A DNA stretch of 28,145 nucleotides from JBOGZD01 sp050697155 (lineage in GTDB: Bacteria; Actinomycetota; Thermoleophilia; Solirubrobacterales; 70-9): NCBI GenBank assembly GCA_050697155.1, contig JBOGZD010000024.1:1-28145 (forward strand). The letters are read 5' to 3'. Made by a program: the position numbers and the translations under genes. Positions 1 through 6,758 of this stretch are shown piece by piece; the first letter of the stretch is position 1, and every line of letters starts with the position of its first letter. Below the pieces are notes generated by a model. The model was not told the DNA's origin. It saw nothing but the letters and a program-made list of their open reading frames with translations, and searched no databases.

Positions 1-272
1 TCGGCGCCCACAGCTACACCGACGCCCAGGTCGGGCGCCTCACCGCCGCCGCCGACCCCGCCGGCGAGGACGGCCTCTGCGCGGTCACCTTCCCCTCGCT
101 CAGCCTCGACCAGGAGCCGATCGCCGCGGGGCAGGTGCTGCGCGGCCGCCGCTGGCTGCCGATCAGCACCCTCGATGGCGTCGAGCTACCCCGCGTCGCC
201 GAGCTCCAGGCCGAGGCCGCAGCCGCCCCGAACGCGGTGCTGGCGCCGGACGGGAGGCTCAGCGCCGAGTAG
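1..272 (+). CDS. C-terminal end of an unrecognised protein (partial)
   Basis: An open frame enters from the left edge (codons in phase with position 3) and ends at TAG 270-272, giving about 89 residues. The visible part contains GQVLRGRRWLPISTL and an Ala/Glu-rich stretch ending PDGRLSAE. The codon pattern is GC3-rich and in keeping with the neighbours, so it is probably real coding sequence, but I recognise no family and see no catalytic motif, membrane segment or repeat. It lies 40 bases upstream of the DUF559 gene, separated from it by the first palindrome, so that palindrome could also serve as its 3' hairpin. The start is outside the window. Confidence 0.55.
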   Translation, partial: GAHSYTDAQVGRLTAAADPAGEDGLCAVTFPSLSLDQEPIAAGQVLRGRRWLPISTLDGVELPRVAELQAEAAAAPNAVLAPDGRLSAE

Positions 273-293
273 GGGCGGGGGCGCGGGAGCGAC

Positions 294-332
294 CCGCGGG
301 GTTGTTCTCGCTATGCGAGAGAAACTCCGCGG
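294..332. repeat. Imperfect palindrome, copy 1, over the start of the DUF559 gene
   Basis: Two 18-bp arms (294-311 and 315-332) flank a central TAT at 312-314. Both outer ends read CCGCGG, and the inner arms are TCTCGC and GCGAGA; 15 of 18 positions pair. The ATG start of the downstream gene (313-315) sits at the centre, and no Shine-Dalgarno sequence is visible. A second copy follows the gene at 1153-1189. As RNA the arms could fold over the start codon; as DNA they could be an operator or a nuclease recognition site. The role is inferred only. Confidence 0.75.
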
Positions 333-1149
333 CCCCGATCAGCTCGTTGCTGAGATCGCGGCTCGCCAGCACGGTGTTGTCTCAGTTGCTCAGCTGATCA
401 GCGCGGGTCTGAGCCACGCCGGAATCTCTCGCCGGGTTGCCGCAGGGCGCCTCCACCGCATCCACCGAGGCGTGTACGCGGTTGGTCATTCAGGCGTAAC
501 TCCTCGGGGGAACTGGAAAGCGGCGACGCTTGCGCTCGGTCCACGGGGGGTGCTCAGCCATCGCAGCGCAGCCGAGCTCTGGGGGATGCTCCCTGAGTCG
601 GAGAGAGTGCCCGAGGTGACGGTTCCTGGCGCGGCCGACCCCGGGCGTCGCCGAGGCATCCGGGTTCATCGCTCGGTGAGGCTGGATTCATCGGCGACCA
701 CGATTCGGGACAACATCCCGGTTACGCGCCCAGCGCGGACGCTCTCGGATCTCGAGCGCACCGCCCAGTCCCACGTCGTCCGGCGTGCCCGACGGCAGGC
801 GGAGTACCTCGGCCTGCCACTCGACGAGGTTGCGACCGACGGAAGTCGCAGCGACCTGGAGAGCGCCTTCCTCGCTCTGTGTCGCCGCAACCGGATCCCC
901 GAACCCGAGGTCAATGTTCCGGTCGGGCCCTACACCGTGGATTTCCTGTGGCGTGACCGCGGGTTGGTCGTGGAGGTGGATGGATATGGCGCTCACCGCG
1001 GGAGGCAGGCATTCACCGACGATCGCGTGCGTGACGCGTGGCTCGCTCGTCACGGCCTCGACGTTCAGCGGTTCAGCGACTGGCAGATCGAGAACCAGGC
1101 GAGGGAGGTCGTCGCCACCGTGTGGTCAAGGCTCGGTCGGCGGGTCTAA
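313..1149 (+). CDS. DUF559 (Vsr-like fold) protein with AbiEi-type N-terminal winged helix
   Basis: This 278-residue protein has an N-terminal winged-helix region (about residues 8-60, including HGVVSVAQLISAGLS and GRLHRIHRGVYAVGH) typical of AbiEi-like antitoxin domains. A C-terminal DUF559 domain (about 180-275) resembles very-short-patch-repair endonucleases. Candidate PD-(D/E)XK-type residues are E184, D210 (YTVDFLW), E221 and D223 (VVEVDGYGAHR), and H228. The middle region (PVTRPARTLSDL) is usual for actinobacterial members. The start at ATG 313 is chosen because the frame upstream overlaps the previous gene. No AbiEii-type nucleotidyltransferase toxin gene is adjacent, so a toxin-antitoxin role is not supported here. 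The gene is bracketed by two similar palindromes, which suggests a self-contained unit. Nuclease activity and target are inference from the fold. Confidence 0.85.
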   Translation: MREKLRGPDQLVAEIAARQHGVVSVAQLISAGLSHAGISRRVAAGRLHRIHRGVYAVGHSGVTPRGNWKAATLALGPRGVLSHRSAAELWGMLPESERVPEVTVPGAADPGRRRGIRVHRSVRLDSSATTIRDNIPVTRPARTLSDLERTAQSHVVRRARRQAEYLGLPLDEVATDGSRSDLESAFLALCRRNRIPEPEVNVPVGPYTVDFLWRDRGLVVEVDGYGAHRGRQAFTDDRVRDAWLARHGLDVQRFSDWQIENQAREVVATVWSRLGRRV

Positions 1150-1152
1150 CCG

Positions 1153-1189
1153 CGCGGACTTTCTCTCGGTATGCGTGAGAAACTCTGCG
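1153..1189. repeat. Imperfect palindrome, copy 2, downstream of the DUF559 gene
   Basis: Arms 1153-1169 and 1173-1189 flank TAT 1170-1172; 13 of 17 positions pair, including TTTCTC against GAGAAA. Aligned with copy 1 over 39 bases, I count 32 identities. It also contains ATGCGTGAGAAACTC, which would encode MREKL, the same first five residues as the DUF559 protein, with no gene following. It sits between the convergent ends of the DUF559 gene and the glycosidase-like gene, so it might also act as a transcription hairpin, although no T-tract follows. Confidence 0.7.
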
Positions 1190-1198
1190 GCTGCGCAC

Positions 1199-2281
1199 CT
1201 ACCGCCCGCCGGTGAACCGGACGAAGGCGCGCCAGGCGGGCTTTGCGGTCAGGCTTTCGCTGCGGAAGAGGCCGGCCCAGGAGCACCAGCCACAGCGGGC
1301 CTGGGTGCGGGGGGTGTCGCGCCAGGCGAACCAGGCGATCAGCTTCAGCCTCAGCCGCCGCCGGGCGCGGGTGAGGTAGCGAAAGGACTGCTCCAGCCGG
1401 TCCGCCTGTCCCCGGTGCCCCCGGTTGAGGGGCGTGTCCCCGCCCGACGTCCAGCCGATCTCGGTGATCCAGAGGCTGGCGGGTTGGGAGCCGTATCTGC
1501 TGATCACCTCTCGGATGCGCGAGATCTGCTTCCTGACCCGGGCCATCTTCCGGCCGTAGGGATGGATGGCCACGCCCTCGAACCAGGGATCCAGTCCGAC
1601 CGCGTACAGGCCCTGGAGGAAGTCCCAGGCGGTGAGAGACCTTCCGATGGGTGCGTCCGGGGTGCCGAACATCCCCCCGAGGATCACGCGGGCCCCAGGG
1701 TCCTGACCGCGCAGGCCGGTGGTCGCGTTGACCACCAGCCGGGCGTAGGAGAAGACATCGGGCCGCGGCGCGTAGAACATCGCCGAGTTCGGCTCGTTCC
1801 AGACCTGCCAGGTGCGCACCGGAAACCGCGGCAGCTCCGGGTGCTGGTCCCAGAACTCGCCGCCCGGCCCGTAGCGATCAGCGAGGGCCGCGAACAGCCC
1901 CTGCCAGACCAGTAGCCCCTCCTGGGTCTGCGGCGGGGTAACCGAGCACCTGCTCTGACAGCCCTCGTACTCCGACAGCCATTCGGGGGTGCCGAAGATC
2001 CCCGGCAGCACGGTCATCCCGTGCCGGGCCGCGAGGGCGACGACGTAATCGAGCTCGCGCCAGTCGGGGTTGGCGAAGTCGGCCGTCGGCATGATGGTCG
2101 CCCACCCGAAGACGTAGCGGAGCGTTCCCACCCGCCCGCCCTCCATCCGCTCGAAGTCGATCGGCGCCGGGGTCGACTGGGGAACGACGCCGTAGAACTG
2201 CCGCGACGGGCGGGCCTGGGCGCTGTCGGCGGCGGCGAGCAACAGCAGCAGCCCGGCCAGCACCCCCGCCCTGATGCGCAT
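1199..2281 (-). CDS. Secreted clan GH-A-like glycosidase (GH39/GH5-like), paralog 1
   Basis: This is a 360-residue exported protein with a signal peptide at about 1-23 (LLLLLAAADSAQA). It continues into RQFYGVVPQ and a TIM-barrel-like chain typical of clan GH-A retaining glycosidases. The candidate acid/base is E163 in WQVWNEPNS and the candidate nucleophile is E274 in LWITEIGW. Other family marks are RYGPGGEFW (137-144), HPYG (240-243), C108/C112, a CGWC motif at 330-333 and a C-terminal FTGGR. Four further paralogs lie at 22546-27202. Its ATG overlaps the sufU stop as TGATG, so the two are probably translationally coupled. The substrate is unknown; a role in trimming cell-surface polysaccharide is inferred. 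Family placement rests on motifs, not on a search. Confidence 0.85.
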   Translation of the reverse strand: MRIRAGVLAGLLLLLAAADSAQARPSRQFYGVVPQSTPAPIDFERMEGGRVGTLRYVFGWATIMPTADFANPDWRELDYVVALAARHGMTVLPGIFGTPEWLSEYEGCQSRCSVTPPQTQEGLLVWQGLFAALADRYGPGGEFWDQHPELPRFPVRTWQVWNEPNSAMFYAPRPDVFSYARLVVNATTGLRGQDPGARVILGGMFGTPDAPIGRSLTAWDFLQGLYAVGLDPWFEGVAIHPYGRKMARVRKQISRIREVISRYGSQPASLWITEIGWTSGGDTPLNRGHRGQADRLEQSFRYLTRARRRLRLKLIAWFAWRDTPRTQARCGWCSWAGLFRSESLTAKPAWRAFVRFTGGR

Positions 2282-2706
2282 CAGATCTCGGCCGCCTCCG
2301 CGGGGCTACCCGGAACCCCCTCGTCCTCCCAGTCGGCAGCGTCGCCGAGCGCGGCGGACTTGATCACCTTGAGACCGAGCAGGGCGCACTTCATCCGGGT
2401 CGCCGAGATCTCGATCCCGAGCAGGTCGAGGACGAAGTCCTTGGGCAGCCCGATCAGCTCCTCCCGGGTGCGCCCGCCCAGCTCCTCGGTGAGCATCGAG
2501 GTCGCCGCGGTCGAGATCGCGCAACCCTTGCCCTCGAAGGAGACCCGCTCGACGCGCCCGTCGTCGCCGAGCTCGATGTAGACGTGCTGCTCGTCGCCGC
2601 AGAACGGGTTGGTGTCCTCGAATTCGAGGTCGAACCGCTGGGGCCGCCCGAAGTTCTGCGGCCGTTTGTAGTGCTCGAGGATGTTCTCGCGGTAGAGGTC
2701 GTCCAC
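2281..2706 (-). CDS. sufU: SufU-type Fe-S scaffold / sulfur acceptor
   Basis: This 141-residue protein has the usual SufU length. Its ligands are visible: C36 and D38 in NPFCGDE, C62 in GKGCAIS and C107 in MKCALLG. SufU of Gram-positive bacteria is a zinc protein that accepts persulfide sulfur from SufS. The GTG start at 2706 gives MDDLYRENILEHYKRP, the normal N-terminus; an ATG at 2778 would add 24 atypical residues. It is separated from sufS by a plus-strand glycine-rich gene, so it needs its own promoter. The region 2707-2828 is shared with that divergent gene. The downstream glycosidase-like gene overlaps its stop. Confidence 0.92.
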   Translation of the reverse strand: MDDLYRENILEHYKRPQNFGRPQRFDLEFEDTNPFCGDEQHVYIELGDDGRVERVSFEGKGCAISTAATSMLTEELGGRTREELIGLPKDFVLDLLGIEISATRMKCALLGLKVIKSAALGDAADWEDEGVPGSPAEAAEI

Positions 2707-2757
2707 TCGTGCGAGGGTACCCAGGCGCGGGGATGGCCGGTCCGGGATCCCGACCCC

Positions 2758-2785
2758 TTGAACGGCGGGCCGGCTCATATAGGCT
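2758..2785 (+). promoter_or_regulatory. Sigma70-like promoter for the glycine-rich protein gene
   Basis: TTGAAC (2758-2763) and TAGGCT (2780-2785) are separated by 16 bases, followed by an untranslated leader of roughly 37 bases and a GAGGAGGAAG ribosome-binding site just before GTG 2829. It is the best two-box promoter in the window. The start point is inferred. Confidence 0.5.
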
Positions 2786-2828
2786 GGTCGGGCGGCCAGT
2801 GGACATACCCGAGCACGAGGAGGAAGCC

Positions 2829-4067
2829 GTGAGCGCTGTTCCGGTTGGAGTTGCAGGGTCAGCTCGACGAGATGGGCAGGTGGTGCTGTCGGCCGGCGCC
2901 GTCATCCGGCGGTCGAGGGTCGCGTTGCTGTCCGCAGCGTTGTCTCTGGCCCTCCTCGCGGCAGGCGCCACCGAGTCCCGCGCCGCCACGGCGACTTTCG
3001 TCTTCACCGGCGCCGAGCAGACCTTCACCGTCCCCGCTGGGGTGACGAGCGTGCAGATCGTTGCGATCGGCGGCCGCGGCGGCGCCGGTGCCGAAGGTGG
3101 CGCCGGCGGCTTCGGCGCCACGGCATCCGCCGACGTGCCGGTCGTCCCCGGCCAGGTGCTCTACGTCGAGGTCGGCGGAAACGGCGGCGGCGCGTCGGGC
3201 GATAACGGCGGCGCCGGCGGATTCAACGGCGGAGCGTCCGGGGGCGACAGCGGCGATGCCACCTTTGGCCACGGCGGTGGCGGTGGCGGTGGTGCCTCTG
3301 ACGTTCGCACGGTGCCGCTCGCTCAGGGCGCAGCCTCCCTCGCTTCGCGGCTGATAATCGCCGCCGGCGGTGGCGGCGGCGGCGGGGCCAACGGCTCCGA
3401 CGACGGCGGTGGCTCGGGTGGCGCTGCGGGCGCCGATGGAGGCGACGGGACAGAAACCGGTGGAGGTGACCCCGGGGGCGCGGCGACGCCGACCGCCGGT
3501 GGGTCCGGAGGCCAAACCGGTGAGGACGGGGTGCAAGGGAGCGGCGGGGACGGCGCCGACACGGCTGGCGGCGTGGCTGCGGGCGGCGGCGGCGGAGGAG
3601 GCGGTGGCGCCTTCGGCGGCGGAGGCGGCGGGCCAGGAAGCGGCGGAAGCGGCGACGGCGGTGGCGGCGGCGGAGGCTCCAGCGCCTTCGTGCCCAACGC
3701 GACGAACACCTCGATCACCGCCGATACGACGGGCGGTCCGCTGGTGACGATCACCTACGACGAAGGCGCCGTCGACAACAGCTTCAGCTTCGGCAAGGTG
3801 AAGCGCAACAAGAAGAAGGGAACGGCGAAGCTGACCGTCAAGGTGCCAGGGCCCGGTGAGCTGGCGCTCAAGGGCAAGGGCCTGAAGAAGGTGGCGAAGC
3901 AGGCCGGCGCGGCCGGCGACGTGAAGCTCAAGGTCAAGGCCAAGGGCAACAAGAAGGAGAAGCTGAACGATCGGGGCAAGACGAAGGTCAAGCCCAAGGT
4001 GACCTACAGCCCGACCGGAGGCACGCCGAACACCAAGACCAAGAAGGTCAAGCTCGTAAAGAAGTAG
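2829..4067 (+). CDS. Exported glycine-rich surface protein with Lys-rich C-terminal domain
   Basis: This 412-residue protein starts at GTG 2829 after a strong GAGGAGGAAG site. Hydrophobic residues about 25-50 form a signal segment ending TESRAA. A short beta-rich domain follows (FVFTGAEQTFTVPAGVTSV), a module often found ahead of glycine-rich stretches in bacterial surface and fibre-like proteins. Residues about 80-310 are dominated by GG-X repeats. The last 90 residues, from FSFGKVKRNKKKG to KTKKVKLVKK, are strongly basic with GKGLKK-like beta repeats, a C-terminal domain I associate with Thermoleophilia surface proteins. No sortase motif or C-terminal membrane segment is seen. It lies between sufU and sufS on the opposite strand. 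A structural or adhesive wall role is inferred. Confidence 0.82.
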   Translation: MSAVPVGVAGSARRDGQVVLSAGAVIRRSRVALLSAALSLALLAAGATESRAATATFVFTGAEQTFTVPAGVTSVQIVAIGGRGGAGAEGGAGGFGATASADVPVVPGQVLYVEVGGNGGGASGDNGGAGGFNGGASGGDSGDATFGHGGGGGGGASDVRTVPLAQGAASLASRLIIAAGGGGGGGANGSDDGGGSGGAAGADGGDGTETGGGDPGGAATPTAGGSGGQTGEDGVQGSGGDGADTAGGVAAGGGGGGGGGAFGGGGGGPGSGGSGDGGGGGGGSSAFVPNATNTSITADTTGGPLVTITYDEGAVDNSFSFGKVKRNKKKGTAKLTVKVPGPGELALKGKGLKKVAKQAGAAGDVKLKVKAKGNKKEKLNDRGKTKVKPKVTYSPTGGTPNTKTKKVKLVKK

Positions 4068-4078
4068 GCATCAGCCTC

Positions 4079-4110
4079 GCCCCGCGGCGTGAACCGCCCG
4101 CGTGCGGGGC
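4079..4110. terminator. Hairpin between convergent genes
   Basis: Perfect 7-bp arms GCCCCGC (4079-4085) and GCGGGGC (4104-4110) enclose a further GCGG/CCGC pairing. It lies between the ends of the glycine-rich gene (+) and sufS (-), so it could act in both directions. There is no clear T-tract. Confidence 0.45.
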
Positions 4111-4129
4111 TGGCGGATCGACATCGCCG

Positions 4130-5401
4130 TCAGTCGAGCTCGAACACGCCCCGAGCGTCGGCGAGTCCCTCGACCAGCCGGTCGATCTCCTCGCGGGTGG
4201 TGTAGACGCCGAAGCTCGCGCGGGCGGTCGCGGCGACGCCGAGGCGGTCCATCAGCGGCTGGGCGCAGTGGTGGCCGGCGCGCACGGCGACCCCGTGGCG
4301 GTCGAGGATCTCGGCGACGTCGTGCGCGTGAACGCCCTCGAGCTCGATCGACACCGGGCCCGGGCGCTCGGGCGAGCGGCCGGGGCCGAAGACCCGCACG
4401 CCGGGCACCTCGGCGAGGCGCTCGAGCGCGTAGTCGGCCGTCTCGCGCTCGTGCTCGAGGACCCGCTCCATCCCCAACGCGTCGAGCCAGCGCAGCGCGG
4501 CCGCCATCCCGATCGCCTGCGCGATCGCCGGCGTCCCTGCCTCGAACCGGGCCGGCGGGTCGGCCCAGGTGGTGCCGTCCTTGCTCACCTTGCGGATCAT
4601 CGAGCCGCCGCCCAGGAACGGCGGCATCCCGCGCAGCAGCTCGAGCCGCGCCCACAGCGCCCCGACCCCGGTCGGCCCGTACGCCTTGTGGGCGGTGACC
4701 GCGTAGAAGTCGACGTCCAGCTCGGTCACGTCGATCGGCAGCTTCGGCGCGGCCTGCGCGCCGTCGACGAGCACCAGCGCCCCGGCGTCGTGCGCCATCC
4801 GCGCGATCTCGGCGATCGGGTTCAGGGTCCCGAGCACGTTGGAGACGTGGGCGACGCCGACCAGCTTCGGGCCGCGCTCGAGCAGCTGTCCGAGCGCCTC
4901 GAGGTCGAGCGTGCCGTCATCGGCGATCGGGGTCCAGTCGATCTGCACCCCGACCGCGTCGGCGAGCTGCTGCCAGGGGACGATGTTGGAGTGGTGCTCC
5001 ATCTCGGTGAGCACGATCCGGTCGCCGGCGCCGACGTTCGCCGATCCCCAGGCGCGGGCGACCAGGTTGATCGCCTCGGTCGCGTTGCGGACGAAGACGA
5101 CCTCGCGCCGGTCGGCGGCGCCGAGGTGGTCCGCGACGGTCGCGCGGGCGCCCTCGTACGCTGCCGTCGCCTCGGCCGAGAGCGTGTGCGCGCCACGGTG
5201 GACGTTGGAGTGGTGGCGGCGCTCGTAGCGATCCATCGCCTCCAGCGCGGCCAGGCAGCGCTGCGAGCTGGCGCCGCTGTCGAGGTAGGCGACCGGCTTT
5301 CCGTTGATCTCCCGGGCAAGCGTCGGGAACGCGGTGCGAACCTTCTCGATCGGGTAGGCGCCCTCGGCCGCGGCCGTCGTGGTGGTGGTCACCGGCTTCA
5401 T
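4130..5401 (-). CDS. sufS: SufS-type cysteine desulfurase
   Basis: This 423-residue group II cysteine desulfurase takes sulfur from L-cysteine as a persulfide for Fe-S assembly and passes it to SufU. The PLP lysine is K239 in VTAHKAYGPTG. The catalytic cysteine is C379 in RAGHHCAQP, the type II signature. Other PLP contacts include the TEMEHHSNIVPW segment (132-143) and DGAQAAPK (213-220). The first 15 residues are Thr/Ala-rich and outside the conserved fold. It follows sufC by 10 bases with no clear Shine-Dalgarno sequence, consistent with co-transcription as Rrf2-sufC-sufS. Confidence 0.95.
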   Translation of the reverse strand: MKPVTTTTTAAAEGAYPIEKVRTAFPTLAREINGKPVAYLDSGASSQRCLAALEAMDRYERRHHSNVHRGAHTLSAEATAAYEGARATVADHLGAADRREVVFVRNATEAINLVARAWGSANVGAGDRIVLTEMEHHSNIVPWQQLADAVGVQIDWTPIADDGTLDLEALGQLLERGPKLVGVAHVSNVLGTLNPIAEIARMAHDAGALVLVDGAQAAPKLPIDVTELDVDFYAVTAHKAYGPTGVGALWARLELLRGMPPFLGGGSMIRKVSKDGTTWADPPARFEAGTPAIAQAIGMAAALRWLDALGMERVLEHERETADYALERLAEVPGVRVFGPGRSPERPGPVSIELEGVHAHDVAEILDRHGVAVRAGHHCAQPLMDRLGVAATARASFGVYTTREEIDRLVEGLADARGVFELD

Positions 5402-5411
5402 CGCAATCGCG

Positions 5412-6182
5412 CTAGGCGGCCGCCTCCGCCTGAACCTCCTCGCCGATCCAGCCGTAGCCCTTCTCCTCGAGCTCGGTGACCAGCTCGGGGCCGCCCTCCT
5501 TGACGATCCGCCCGTCGTACATGACGTGGACGAAGTCGGGCTCGACCAGATGCAGGATGCGCTGGTAGTGGGTGATGATCAGGACGCCCATGTCGGGGCC
5601 GGCGACCCGGTTGACGCCCTCGGCCACGGTGCGAAGCGCGTCGATGTCGAGCCCGGAGTCGGTCTCGTCGAGGATCGCCATTCGCGGGCGCAGCATCGCG
5701 AGCTGGAGGATCTCCATCCGCTTCTTCTCGCCGCCCGAGAACCCCTCGTTGAGGTAGCGGCTGGAGAACTCCTTCGGGATCCTCGCCAGCTCCATCGCCG
5801 CCTCGGTGTCCTTGCGGAACTGCTTCAGGCTCACCTGGTCTTCACTGCGCGTCTCGCGGTGCGCGTTGATCGCCATGCGCAGGTACTTGGCGACGGTGAC
5901 CCCGGGAATCGCCACCGGGTACTGGAAGGCCATGAACAGCCCGGCCCGTGAGCGCTCCTCGGGATCGGCCCCGGTGATCTCCACGCCGTCGAAGTTGATC
6001 TCGCCGTCGGTCACCTCGAACGCCGGGTGCCCCATGATCGCGTTCGCGAGCGTCGACTTGCCCGAGCCGTTCGGCCCCATCAGCGCGTGCACCTCGCCCC
6101 GCGAGACCGCGAGGTCCACGCCCTTGAGGATCTCCTTGTCCTCGGCGGTGACGCGCAGGTTGCGGATCTCCAGATCAGCCAA
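5412..6182 (-). CDS. sufC: SufC, Fe-S assembly ATPase
   Basis: This 256-residue ABC ATPase is of the SufBC2D complex. It has Walker A GPNGSGKST (36-44), Q-loop Q88, signature FSGGEKKR (148-155), Walker B MAILDETDSGLD (168-179; the ETDSGLD form is characteristic of SufC) and switch H205. The start is TTG at 6182 behind AAAGGAAAAGGAGA, with close spacing. It lies 21 bases after the Rrf2 gene. Its usual partners sufB and sufD are not in the window; SufC needs them for scaffold function, so they should be elsewhere in the genome. Confidence 0.95.
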   Translation of the reverse strand: MADLEIRNLRVTAEDKEILKGVDLAVSRGEVHALMGPNGSGKSTLANAIMGHPAFEVTDGEINFDGVEITGADPEERSRAGLFMAFQYPVAIPGVTVAKYLRMAINAHRETRSEDQVSLKQFRKDTEAAMELARIPKEFSSRYLNEGFSGGEKKRMEILQLAMLRPRMAILDETDSGLDIDALRTVAEGVNRVAGPDMGVLIITHYQRILHLVEPDFVHVMYDGRIVKEGGPELVTELEEKGYGWIGEEVQAEAAA

Positions 6183-6203
6183 AGTCTCCTTTTCCTTTCG
6201 TGT

Positions 6204-6683
6204 CTAGGCGACCGGCGCGGTAGCGCGCTCGGTCCGGGCGGAGAACTCGACCAGCTCGGCGAGCGTGGTCCCGGCGAGCGCCTTGGTCACTCCACCCTGC
6301 ACCCTGGTCCAGAGCATCTTGGTCGAGCAGGCGCGGTCGCCGTCGGTCTCGTGCGAGCACAGCACGCGGCCCTCGCGGTCGATGTGAAAGCACTCCATCG
6401 GGGCGATCGGCCCCTCCAGCGCCTCGACAACGTCGAGCATCGCGATCTCCCCGGCGGGCTTCGCCAGCCGGTAGCCGCCGTGTGCGCCGCGGACCGAGGT
6501 CACCATCCCGGCGTCGCGCAGCTTCGCCACCAGGTGCTCGAGGTAGGAGAGCGGCAGCGTCTCCGCCTCGGCGACGGCTGCGAGGGCGACCGGGTCGGCG
6601 TCGGCCGGGGCGGAGTCTCCGGCCCGCCGGCCGAGCTCGACCATCAACCGCACTCCGTATTCGGCCTTGGTCGAGAACAGCAT
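6204..6683 (-). CDS. Rrf2-family regulator of the suf genes
   Basis: This 159-residue winged-helix regulator starts MLFSTKAEYGVRLMVEL, the Rrf2/IscR N-terminus. The recognition region is LPLSYLEHLVAKLRDAGMV with the wing RGAHGGYRLAKP (65-76). Three cysteines, C98, C109 and C119, occupy the cluster-binding loop, spaced Cx10Cx9C, which suggests a [2Fe-2S] or related cluster. It is the first gene of the minus-strand unit with sufC and sufS, so it is probably an autoregulated Fe-S sensor. Spacing differs from Escherichia coli IscR, so cluster type and ligand cannot be read from sequence alone. Confidence 0.9.
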   Translation of the reverse strand: MLFSTKAEYGVRLMVELGRRAGDSAPADADPVALAAVAEAETLPLSYLEHLVAKLRDAGMVTSVRGAHGGYRLAKPAGEIAMLDVVEALEGPIAPMECFHIDREGRVLCSHETDGDRACSTKMLWTRVQGGVTKALAGTTLAELVEFSARTERATAPVA

Positions 6684-6703
6684 CTCGATCCAAATCCTAC
6701 TCA
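6684..6703 (-). promoter_or_regulatory. Promoter and candidate operator of the Rrf2-sufC-sufS unit
   Basis: On the minus strand TAGGAT (6699-6694) lies 10 bases before the ATG at 6683, so the leader is very short. It overlaps CTTGAG on one side and GGATTTGGA (6697-6689) on the other. The same nine bases occur in the leader of the rhodanese-ThiF gene (19521-19529). Binding by the Rrf2 protein is inference. Confidence 0.45.
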
Positions 6704-6745
6704 AGCGGTCGGTTATTCGATGCCCCCGGCCACGTCCGCCTCTCC

Positions 6746-6758
6746 TATCCTTCGCGCC
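6746..6758 (+). promoter_or_regulatory. Leaderless -10 box of the first GT-C-like gene
   Basis: TATCCT (6746-6751) is followed after 7 bases by GTG 6759 with no Shine-Dalgarno sequence, the spacing expected if transcription starts at the start codon. No good -35 box is visible. Confidence 0.35.

Noticed and set aside
175..312. N-terminal extension of the DUF559 protein from ATG 175
   Set aside because: It overlaps the end of the upstream gene in another frame and gives low-complexity Pro/Arg sequence; the domain begins at ATG 313.
313..1149. AbiE type IV toxin-antitoxin system
   Set aside because: Only the winged-helix part resembles AbiEi, and no AbiEii nucleotidyltransferase toxin is adjacent.
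3323..3754. Minus-strand proline-rich open frame
   Set aside because: It is the antisense of the glycine-rich repeat region; the codon bias and signal peptide support the plus strand.
4268..5479. Long plus-strand open frame opposite sufS
   Set aside because: GC-rich third positions keep the antisense frame open; the minus strand encodes an intact SufS.
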